Origin: Haloplasma contractile SSD-17B
GTDB lineage: Bacteria > Bacillota_I > Bacilli_A > Haloplasmatales > Haloplasmataceae
Length of the DNA stretch: 64,000 bases
Reading direction: 5' to 3'
Assembly (NCBI RefSeq): GCF_000215935.2
Contig: NZ_AFNU02000002.1
Location: 124,001-188,000 of the forward strand
The position numbers and the translations under genes are program-made. Below, piece by piece: positions 27,952 to 35,188 of this stretch. Position 1 is the first letter of the stretch; every line of letters begins with the position of its first letter. Below the pieces are notes generated by a model. The model had not been told where the DNA came from and did no database searches. It was given only the letters and a program-made list of their open reading frames with translations.

Positions 27952-28818
27952 TTAATAGTCTTCATTTTCTTCTTTACGCAAATATTGCTCTGGTTCTATA
28001 TTTGGCACTTCTATCCCATACTGTTCGAATCCATATTCAAACATGTTCATATGATCTTCCCAGTCATTAGGAGCATTCAATGTTACAGCAATTAACTGCA
28101 CGCCATCTTTTTCAGCTACTGTGACTAATGTTCGTCTTGCTCTTTGAGTAAACCCTGTTTTACCACCCACAACCCATTCTACATTTCTAACAAGACGGTG
28201 CTTGTTGATCCAGTTATAAGGGATACCTAGTGTAGAGGTAGTTTCATAGGTAGTAGCATTTACTAGTTCTCTAAAATCCTTGTTATTCATTGCATATTGC
28301 ATCAGAATAGCCATATCATATGCTGTTGAATAATTTTCTGTCACCTCATCTAAACCAGATGGATTTCCGAATTCAGTTTGTTCCATTCCAATTGCTGCAG
28401 CCTTTTGATTCATCAACTTGACAAAATCATCTACGTTCCCTGCAACAAATTCTCCTATTGCCCAAGCTGCGTCGTTACCAGAACGTAACATTAAACAATA
28501 GAGTAAATCTCTTAATGTTAACACATCACCTGCTGTTAACGGACACGCTGATCCTACTTGCTGTGCCGCTTCCTCACTTATGACCACTTCACTATCTAAA
28601 TCAGCAGCTTCAATTGCTACAATTGCTGTCATGATTTTTGTTATACTAGCAATTAAATGTGGTGAATAGGCATTCTTTTCATACAATATTTCTCCTGTAT
28701 TCCCATTTATTAATACTGCATTTCTAGCACTCGTTTCTACTTGTGCATTAGCACGTAAACTAAATGCTGAAATAAAAAATATTGCTAAAATAGGAAGAAT
28801 TAATAAGAGCTTTTTCAA
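27952..28818 (-). CDS. D-alanyl-D-alanine carboxypeptidase (peptidase S11)
   Basis: A 288-residue penicillin-binding protein that trims the terminal D-Ala of peptidoglycan stem peptides. All three active-site motifs are present: S58-ITK, S113-GN and K220-TG. The start is a TTG at 28818 because AGGAGGTGAAACA sits directly upstream and the reading then begins with a clean signal peptide (KKLLLILPILAIFFISAF) cleaved after ANA. An ATG further upstream would add 25 polar residues. It is shorter than vegetative DacA and closer to the DacF/DacB sporulation-type length, but it lacks spmAB neighbours. Its presence implies a peptidoglycan wall. Confidence 0.93.
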   Translation of the reverse strand: MKKLLLILPILAIFFISAFSLRANAQVETSARNAVLINGNTGEILYEKNAYSPHLIASITKIMTAIVAIEAADLDSEVVISEEAAQQVGSACPLTAGDVLTLRDLLYCLMLRSGNDAAWAIGEFVAGNVDDFVKLMNQKAAAIGMEQTEFGNPSGLDEVTENYSTAYDMAILMQYAMNNKDFRELVNATTYETTSTLGIPYNWINKHRLVRNVEWVVGGKTGFTQRARRTLVTVAEKDGVQLIAVTLNAPNDWEDHMNMFEYGFEQYGIEVPNIEPEQYLRKEENEDY

Positions 28819-29296
28819 TGTTTCACCTCCTATCAACACATTTTTGTCAAAAACCAAAATTGATCTTTGCACTATTATTTTCGACTTTTTCACCTATAAA
28901 TATACGATTTTTACTATTGCAATTTATCCCTATTTGATGATTGACATTTATTGTATTTGTTATAATAACTAGAAGTTACCATTCTAATTTATAACCTCTG
29001 TTTTATTAGTCTACATCTGAAATATTTTTTGTATTTATACTTATACTATAATTAAGTGATTAATCATGAATCTCCATTTTTTTCTTCGTACTTTCATTTT
29101 ATCTGATGCTTATTAAGTATGCCTATACAATGATCTTTCTAATTACAGACGCAATATTATTTGTATTTATTTCTTTATTATAATTTTAAGTATTAAAACA
29201 TATTTTTAATGGTATATGTAGAAATTATTATACGCAGGAACTATAAAATTATAAAAAAATTCAGACCCTTATTGTTTACAGGATCTGAATTTTTTT
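28819..29296. other. Very AT-rich intergenic stretch
   Basis: No gene is supported. A plus-strand TTGACA at about 28941 is followed by TATAAT after only 14 bp, too close for a normal promoter. Short hydrophobic readings near 29080-29180 on the plus strand lack ribosome sites. Confidence 0.35.
29253..29294 (-). terminator. Terminator of the EamA transporter gene
   Basis: AAATTCAGATCC and its partner GGGTCTGAATTT (minus strand) form a stem with a U-tract on both strands, immediately after the stop at 29297. Confidence 0.75.
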
Positions 29297-30181
29297 CTAT
29301 TCAATGCTCTTTAGATATTGTTCTCGTAATTCTTTCATTCGTTCTAACTTAATATAAAAGAATACACTCACGATAATTAACAATCCTCCAACTATTTGTG
29401 CAAATAATACAGATTCTCTAAGAAAAATCATAGCTATGACAGTCGCTATAAAGGGTTCGAGTAATATGGCTGTAGCAACTAGTGACGATTTTAAATACTT
29501 TAATACGTATATAAAAATGACTTGACCTGCATTTGGAATCATTGCCATTAATAATAATAGCACCCAATTATAGGTCGTGAAATTAGCCATATCATATCCA
29601 TATATAAGATTATATATAAATAAAATAAAGCTCGCAATTAAAAATAGAATTGATGTATAGATGATAAATGAATACTTCGTTACAATCTGTTTACCAATCA
29701 ACAAATAAATAACATATAAAATTACAGCAACAAACGTTAGAAAATCGCCTAAGATAGCATCGGGACCAAGATTAATATCCCCTCTAGCAACAATACCCAC
29801 ACCAACAAACGATAATAAGAGAGCAATAAATTGAGCACGACTAATTTTCTCTCTATATAAAAAATAACCGAAAATCAGTGCTACTAACGGTTGCGTACAG
29901 ATAATCAACGTTGTACTCGTTACAGTTGTCAGAGTTAGGGCTTTAAAGTATGCCAGATAATGCATACTTATAATCAGTCCTCCAATTAATAACACATTAA
30001 ACTCCTTTAACTTTAGTGTATATAGTTTAGGATCTCTTAATGCAAAGACAAACAGAATACTCCCACCAATCGCTAAACGATACATGGCAATTACCGATAT
30101 ATCAACCTCACTTAACTTCACAAGAGTCCCCGTAAATGAAACGAGAAAGACTCCTAATATTAATAACAATATATTTTTCAT
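29297..30181 (-). CDS. EamA/DMT superfamily transporter
   Basis: A 294-residue inner-membrane protein with ten predicted helices in two EamA repeats (about 1-135 and 150-290). The start at 30181 (MKNILLLILGV) is preceded by GAGGTGGAG; earlier in-frame ATGs would add 13 polar residues. The proline-less GTLVKLSE in helix 1 and EPFIATVIAMIFLRE in helix 9 are typical of drug/metabolite exporters of the DMT group. The substrate cannot be told from sequence. It is a monocistronic unit with its own terminator. Confidence 0.85.
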   Translation of the reverse strand: MKNILLLILGVFLVSFTGTLVKLSEVDISVIAMYRLAIGGSILFVFALRDPKLYTLKLKEFNVLLIGGLIISMHYLAYFKALTLTTVTSTTLIICTQPLVALIFGYFLYREKISRAQFIALLLSFVGVGIVARGDINLGPDAILGDFLTFVAVILYVIYLLIGKQIVTKYSFIIYTSILFLIASFILFIYNLIYGYDMANFTTYNWVLLLLMAMIPNAGQVIFIYVLKYLKSSLVATAILLEPFIATVIAMIFLRESVLFAQIVGGLLIIVSVFFYIKLERMKELREQYLKSIE

Positions 30182-30282
30182 ACTCCACCTCATGTAAGGA
30201 TACATTATTTTAAAATTCATACTAATTATAGCAAATGACCTTAACTAATCCCAGTCCAAATTTTCAATTATTTTGAAACAAT

Positions 30283-30316
30283 GAAAATGGCATAGCTGAG
30301 TAAGCTATGCCATTCA
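30283..30316 (-). terminator. Terminator of the PspC gene
   Basis: ATGGCATAGCT and AGCTATGCCAT with a 5-nt loop, followed on the minus strand by TTTCATTG. Confidence 0.75.
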
Positions 30317-30325
30317 ATAATTTAA

Positions 30326-30526
30326 TTAATTATAACGCTCCGGTAAAACAATTCCAAGTACTATATAGACAATCAACGTTGGAAAAACTGCTGTAGCTAA
30401 TCCTATTAACACAAACAGGATACGCACCAATGTAGGATCTGCATTAAAATAATCCGCAAATCCACTACATACTCCTAACATGACTTTATCGTTCATATTT
30501 CGCGTTAATCTCTTTTCTTCTTTCAT
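30326..30526 (-). CDS. PspC-domain small membrane protein
   Basis: A 66-residue protein consisting of one PspC domain: a basic N-terminus, the signature GVCSGFADYFNADPTLVRI and a C-terminal hydrophobic hairpin (LFVLIGLATAVFPTLIVYIVLGIVL as two short passes). In proteobacteria PspC senses membrane stress; stand-alone copies in Gram-positives are common and poorly understood. AGGAGGTATAGATT precedes the start. No other phage-shock gene is nearby. Confidence 0.88.
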   Translation of the reverse strand: MKEEKRLTRNMNDKVMLGVCSGFADYFNADPTLVRILFVLIGLATAVFPTLIVYIVLGIVLPERYN

Positions 30527-30929
30527 AATCTATACCTCCTAATTAATTTTATACCTACTACTATTATAGCGAGTTTTTGGGCAAAAATCCAAATTAATCC
30601 AAAATTTGTTTTAGTTTTTTCACAGTAGTAAGTAATTCTTAAATCATCAGTCATTCTTGTTGCAAATCTTTACTTCTTTAACTACTCCCTTTTCCGATAC
30701 TATAAGTCCCTGCCAAGACAGTACTGATCTAAACAATCAGTTATTAGTAATGTTATACATTAAATTCTTTAATCTTAGTCATATACCTTATAAGTAATCC
30801 GTTTCACGTAAAGCTACTAGTATATGATTTCATTTTAGCACATACTATCTTTCAATATCTTATTTTATATCTCAAATAGAAAAGACAGGCATAAAACCAG
30901 CCTGTCTTAGTGATTGTATTTTATTAAAT
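30527..30929. other. 403 bp intergenic stretch
   Basis: Apart from the terminator at 30888-30910 and the ribosome site of the PspC gene, I see no coding sequence, repeat or structured element that can be supported here. Confidence 0.4.
30884..30910 (-). terminator. Terminator of the monosaccharide ABC operon
   Basis: AAGACAGGC and GCCTGTCTT form a stem around a 9-nt loop, followed on the minus strand by TTCTATTTG, after the stop at 30930. Confidence 0.75.
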
Positions 30930-32093
30930 TTAAGCCGCTTTCATATTACGAGTTTTTACATCAAATACAACAGCTGCTACTAGTACTAAACCACGGATTA
31001 GATATTGCATACTGATTCCAACACCCATTAAGTTCATTCCGTTTGTAAGTGAAGCCATTACTAATGCACCAGTAATTGCACCAGTTACCTTACCAACTCC
31101 ACCGGCAGCACTTGCTCCACCAATAAATGCTGCAGCAATTGCATCTAACTCAAACATTTGTCCTGCACTAGGAGTTGCTGAATTTAAACGTGCCGTATAT
31201 AAAATTCCTGATAACGCAGCTAATGTTCCCATACTACCAAAAACAAAAAGCGTTATTTTTTCTACACTAATTCCAGATAAGTTTGCCGCTTCAGGGTTTC
31301 CACCAACCGCATAAATGTGGCGTCCTAATACCGTTAAATTCATCATAATATGATACACAATTACAACAATTAATACAATTAACATTGTAATTGATAACCC
31401 TTTATAAGTTGCTTGAAGCCAAGTGATTGAAAGAATAGCCAAACTCATAATCACTTGTTTTACTATAAAAATTTCTGTAGATGAATTTTCAAATCCATAT
31501 TGTTGTTTTTTCTGTCTACCGTATAAAGAAATTCCAATAAGAAGCAATACTCCTATTATACCAATTAATAATGTTAGTAAATGAACTTCTAAATTACCTA
31601 ATTTTAGGACTGCTAGTGAATCTATATAACCATTTCCAATTTTCTCTAAACCTTCATTTTTAGGGAGAATAGTTTCACTATTTGTAACCTCTAACAATAA
31701 ACCTCTAAATACTAGCATACCAGCTAATGTAGTTACAAATGCAGGTATTTTAACTTTAGCTACAAAGAATCCATTGATTAGTCCAATAGCTGCACCTAAA
31801 GCTAATGATAAAGGAATTACAAGTTTTAGTGACATCCCTGTATCTCTTAGGAGCAAAGCTGTTACCGCCCCTATAAATCCAGCTAGATATCCAACCGATA
31901 AATCAATGTGCCTTATAATTATAATAAGTGTCATACCTACACCCAGTACTGCAATGTATCCCGTTTGTAGGAATAAGTTATTAATATTCCTTGGTGACAT
32001 AAATAAACCCTGTGTCATAAAGTAGAAAAAGATCCAAATTGTTATTAAAGCAATATACATTCCATATTCTCTTATATTATTACGTATACTCAT
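30930..32093 (-). CDS. mmsB: Monosaccharide ABC transporter permease (MmsB/GguB/XylH type)
   Basis: A 387-residue permease of the ribose/xylose family (BPD_transp_2) with about ten to twelve helices and the motif HIDLSVGYLAGF in the first half. ARLNSATPSAGQMFELDAIAAA near the C-terminus is characteristic of the ChvE-GguAB group. It forms the channel for the binding protein at 33831 and the ATPase at 32106, which lies 12 bp upstream. AATAGGAGGTAAGACTA precedes the ATG. Homologous systems import glucose, galactose, arabinose or xylose; which of these is used here is not determined. Confidence 0.92.
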   Translation of the reverse strand: MSIRNNIREYGMYIALITIWIFFYFMTQGLFMSPRNINNLFLQTGYIAVLGVGMTLIIIIRHIDLSVGYLAGFIGAVTALLLRDTGMSLKLVIPLSLALGAAIGLINGFFVAKVKIPAFVTTLAGMLVFRGLLLEVTNSETILPKNEGLEKIGNGYIDSLAVLKLGNLEVHLLTLLIGIIGVLLLIGISLYGRQKKQQYGFENSSTEIFIVKQVIMSLAILSITWLQATYKGLSITMLIVLIVVIVYHIMMNLTVLGRHIYAVGGNPEAANLSGISVEKITLFVFGSMGTLAALSGILYTARLNSATPSAGQMFELDAIAAAFIGGASAAGGVGKVTGAITGALVMASLTNGMNLMGVGISMQYLIRGLVLVAAVVFDVKTRNMKAA

Positions 32094-32105
32094 TAGTCTT
32101 ACCTC

Positions 32106-33623
32106 CTATTTTGTCGCTAGTTCCATTATATTTTCTTGCGTCGCTTCTTCTATAGGGACTTCACCTGTAATTTTTCCGTCACTCATTACATATACCCGGT
32201 CGCTCATTCCTAAAACTTCCGGAAGTTCTGAAGAAATCATGATAATACTCATCCCGTTCTCAACCAATTTGTTCATGATGCTATAAATTTCAAACTTAGC
32301 ACCAACATCAATTCCACGTGTTGGTTCATCTAAAATTAATACATCTGGATTCGTAAATAACCATTTACCTAAAGCAACTTTCTGTTGGTTTCCACCACTT
32401 AGATTATTTACTTTTTGCTCTATTGATGGTGTTTTAATTTTAAAGGATTTTTTATAATACTCTGTAGTTTTAATTTCTTCATTTTTATTTAAGAATCCAT
32501 AGTTTGCTATACCTTCCAGGTTCGCCATTACTGTGTTTTCTTTTACATCATTAATCAAGACCAGACCATTTCCTTTGCGGTCTTCTGACACATACGCTAA
32601 TCCATTCTTTATAGAATGACTAGGGTTCTTTATCATAACTTCTTCGCCTTTGATAAAGCTTTTTCCTTCTACTTTGTATTTTTTAGGATTCTCAAATATA
32701 CTTAGTGCTAATTCTGTACGACCAGAACCCATTAAACCTGAAATTCCTATTATTTCACCTTTACGAACATTAAAGTTTGCGTTATCAATTATTTTACGAC
32801 CTGTTTGATCATAAACGTTCCAGTCTTTTACTTCTAGACTTATGTCTCCGATTTGTACATTTTTACGTTTTGGATAAATATCATTAATTTCTCGCCCAAC
32901 CATATGGGTAATGATTTTATTTTCAGTAATGTTTTCCTTTTCACGATCCATCGAGCAAATTGTTTTTCCATCACGAAGTACTGTTACTGTATCTGCAATA
33001 GCTAATACTTCTTTTAATTTATGACTAATCATGACTGATGTTACGCCTTGTTTCTTTAGCTCTACTAATAGTTCAAGTAAGTTTTCACTATCATCTTCAT
33101 TTAAAGCAGCTGTTGGCTCATCTAAAATTAATAGTTTAACATTCTTACTTAATGCTTTAGCGATCTCAACTAATTGTTGTTTACCAACACCTAGTTCCTT
33201 CACTAACGTATTTGGATCTATATTTAATTTAACTTTATCCAGTTGTTTTTTAGCTGCAGTAATTGTATCATTCCATCTCACAAAATTATGTGAATGCAGT
33301 TCATGGCCCAGATAAATATTTTCATATACTGACATTTCTGGTACTAACGCTAATTCCTGATAAATTATAGCAATTCCAGCCTCTTCACTATCTCGAATCC
33401 CAGTGAACTCTTGAACATTACCATTATATACTATATCTCCTGTATAATTACCATAGGGGTAAACACCACTTAATACCTTCATTAACGTTGATTTTCCGGC
33501 CCCGTTCTCACCAACCAAACAGTGTATTTCTCCTTCCTTTACTTTGAAGTTTACATTGTCTAGCGCTTTAACACCCGGAAATTCCTTAGTAATATTTTGC
33601 ATGTGTAATAATATATTTGACAT
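32106..33623 (-). CDS. mmsA: Monosaccharide ABC transporter ATP-binding protein (MmsA/GguA type)
   Basis: A 505-residue protein with two fused ABC domains, as in RbsA/XylG. The first has Walker A GENGAGKST (about residue 41), a degenerate signature LGVGKQQLVEIAKAL and Walker B LLILDEPTAAL. The second has a Walker A-like GLMGSGRTE, the signature LSGGNQQKVALGKW and DEPTRGIDVG. The asymmetry, with the second Walker A lacking its Lys, is normal for this family. AGGAGGTGACGTT precedes the start. It is the second gene of the operon with 33831 and 30930. Confidence 0.94.
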   Translation of the reverse strand: MSNILLHMQNITKEFPGVKALDNVNFKVKEGEIHCLVGENGAGKSTLMKVLSGVYPYGNYTGDIVYNGNVQEFTGIRDSEEAGIAIIYQELALVPEMSVYENIYLGHELHSHNFVRWNDTITAAKKQLDKVKLNIDPNTLVKELGVGKQQLVEIAKALSKNVKLLILDEPTAALNEDDSENLLELLVELKKQGVTSVMISHKLKEVLAIADTVTVLRDGKTICSMDREKENITENKIITHMVGREINDIYPKRKNVQIGDISLEVKDWNVYDQTGRKIIDNANFNVRKGEIIGISGLMGSGRTELALSIFENPKKYKVEGKSFIKGEEVMIKNPSHSIKNGLAYVSEDRKGNGLVLINDVKENTVMANLEGIANYGFLNKNEEIKTTEYYKKSFKIKTPSIEQKVNNLSGGNQQKVALGKWLFTNPDVLILDEPTRGIDVGAKFEIYSIMNKLVENGMSIIMISSELPEVLGMSDRVYVMSDGKITGEVPIEEATQENIMELATK

Positions 33624-33769
33624 AACGTCACCTCCTAAAGATTTCTTTTATAAACGCTCTGTTAGTAACCAATTAGATGATTAATACTTTCTCTATCTGC
33701 CACTTAAATACGTATGAATTGTTAGATGTTATTGATCCGACGTTTAAACTCAGGTTCACTAACACAGCA

Positions 33770-33818
33770 TTTACAAAAGAGTGGATGGAGAATAAATTCT
33801 CCATCACCTTTTGTAAGT
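33770..33818 (-). terminator. Intra-operon hairpin after the binding-protein gene
   Basis: ATGGAGAA and TTCTCCAT with a 4-nt loop, extended by ACAAAAG/CTTTTGT flanks, stands between the binding-protein stop (33831) and the ATPase gene. It is probably a partial terminator or mRNA stabiliser giving more binding protein than permease. Confidence 0.6.
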
Positions 33819-33830
33819 TATTTAATCTAT

Positions 33831-34928
33831 TTACTCAGACCAAGTAAATTTGTCTGCATCATAGTAACCTGAATCAATTAAAATTTGTTGTACATTATCT
33901 GCATCAACAACATCAACAGGAACTTGTACTGCAGGTACATCAATTTCACCATTGTTATATGAACCGTCTGTAGAGATTGATTTACCTTCTAATAAATTAG
34001 TCGCCATATCAATTGCACCAGTAACTAATTTACGAACATCTTTAAAGACTGTCATGTCCTGTTTTCCATCGATAATGTATTGGATTGATGCTTCTTCTGC
34101 ATCCTGTCCTGTTATAACATAATCACTTATATTTGCATCGCCATTGAATACATCTGCAATAGAACGAGCAGTTCCATCATTTGGAGCTAAAACATAAGCA
34201 GTCGCATCCTCTTGATCAAAGTTTGTTAAGTTTGATTCTGCTAAGTTCTTAGCATCTCCAAAGTGCCAGTTTGTTGTAATAACGTTAATTACATCTGCTA
34301 ATTCAGCTCTTGTATGAGTAGCTGATGTTAAATCTACATTTCCATTATAATTTTGAACTTCGAATGCACCATTTTCAATGTAAGGCTTTAATACTTCTAA
34401 AGCACCTTCGAAGAATAAGAATGCATTGTTATCACTAGCAGCTCCAGCATATAGGAATAATGGTAATGAAGCATCAGCTACTAACGCATCTCCAGCTTGT
34501 TCTACTAAGTATTCTGCTTGTGCTGCACCAACTGATTTACTATCAAATGTAATGTAGTAATCTACTGCATCTGTATCCGTAACTAGACGGTCATAAGAGA
34601 TTACTTTAACACCATCGTTTTTAGCTGATTGTATAGCTGCGGCAGCTGCGGCACCATCATGAGGGGCAATAATTAATACATCAATCCCTTTTGAAAGAAG
34701 TGCTTCAACGTTTGATTTTTCTTTAGCTGAATCCCCTTGGCTAAATAAAATCTCAACACTATAATCTGTATCTTCTAAAGCAGCTCTAAATCGTGCTTCA
34801 TCCTGAACCCATCTTGGTTCTTCTTTAGTTGGTAATACAATCCCAATATTTACTTTCTCTGCTGTTTGACAAGCAGCTAATGTTGCAACAACAACAAATA
34901 CCGTAATAATAGATAATAATTTTTTCAT
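33831..34928 (-). CDS. chvE: Sugar-binding lipoprotein of the ChvE/MmsE type
   Basis: A 365-residue solute-binding protein of the periplasmic-binding 4 group, anchored by a lipobox (TLAAC, Cys19 from the chosen start). The second of two adjacent ATGs (34928) is chosen since it lies 8 nt from GGAG; the first is only 2 nt away. NIGIVLPTKEEPRWVQDEAR and VLAPNDGTARSIADVF are typical of ChvE, the multiple-monosaccharide receptor. It is first in the operon with 32106 and 30930. Its 190 nt leader carries a promoter under an operator-like palindrome and a GlcT-type antiterminator followed by a terminator (34981-35167). Confidence 0.92.
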   Translation of the reverse strand: MKKLLSIITVFVVVATLAACQTAEKVNIGIVLPTKEEPRWVQDEARFRAALEDTDYSVEILFSQGDSAKEKSNVEALLSKGIDVLIIAPHDGAAAAAAIQSAKNDGVKVISYDRLVTDTDAVDYYITFDSKSVGAAQAEYLVEQAGDALVADASLPLFLYAGAASDNNAFLFFEGALEVLKPYIENGAFEVQNYNGNVDLTSATHTRAELADVINVITTNWHFGDAKNLAESNLTNFDQEDATAYVLAPNDGTARSIADVFNGDANISDYVITGQDAEEASIQYIIDGKQDMTVFKDVRKLVTGAIDMATNLLEGKSISTDGSYNNGEIDVPAVQVPVDVVDADNVQQILIDSGYYDADKFTWSE

Positions 34929-34980
34929 TTTCATCTCTCCTTATTTCTATTTTATTTAATTTAAAACCAATATGACCAAA

Positions 34981-35100
34981 ACAAAAAGGCATGAATAACT
35001 GACAATAAGATTTAAAATTAGCTACAAAGGTAGCTTAAGCTATAAATATAGCTAGTTAAATCTCATTACCAAATTACTCATGCCTAATCGAATTAGTAAC
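34981..35100 (-). promoter_or_regulatory. GlcT-like RNA antiterminator (RAT) overlapping a branched terminator
   Basis: Minus strand 35100-35073 reads GTTACTAATTCGATTAGGCA then TGAGTAAT. Lower stem GTTA/TAAT, upper stem CTAAT/ATTAG with loop TCG, and an internal loop GCATGAG give the shape of a GlcT/LicT target. Its 3' part (GGCATGAGTAA, 35084-35074) can instead pair with TTATTCATGCC (34998-34988) before TTTTTGTTTT, forming a terminator. Enclosed are AGATTTAA/TTAAATCT and twin hairpins AGCTAT-N4-ATAGCT (35053-35038) and AGCTAC-N4-GTAGCT (35035-35020). Confidence 0.7.
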
Positions 35101-35127
35101 ACGTACTGGTTATTAAATTATGAACTA

Positions 35128-35167
35128 AGTATAGCACATGATTGAAACGCTTGCAAGAGCGTTTTCA
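35128..35167 (-). promoter_or_regulatory. Promoter and operator of the chvE operon
   Basis: Minus strand TTGCAA (35156-35151), 17 bp, TATACT (35133-35128). The -35 lies inside a palindrome (35142-35167) with arms AACGCT and AGCGTT, of the CcpA/LacI operator type. Confidence 0.7.
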
Positions 35168-35188
35168 CTGTTAAAATTTGTAAATAAA

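Noticed and set aside
28941-28966. TTGACA followed by TATAAT on the plus strand
   Set aside because: The spacer is only 14 bp and no gene or clear RNA follows before the next terminator; not a credible sigma-A promoter.
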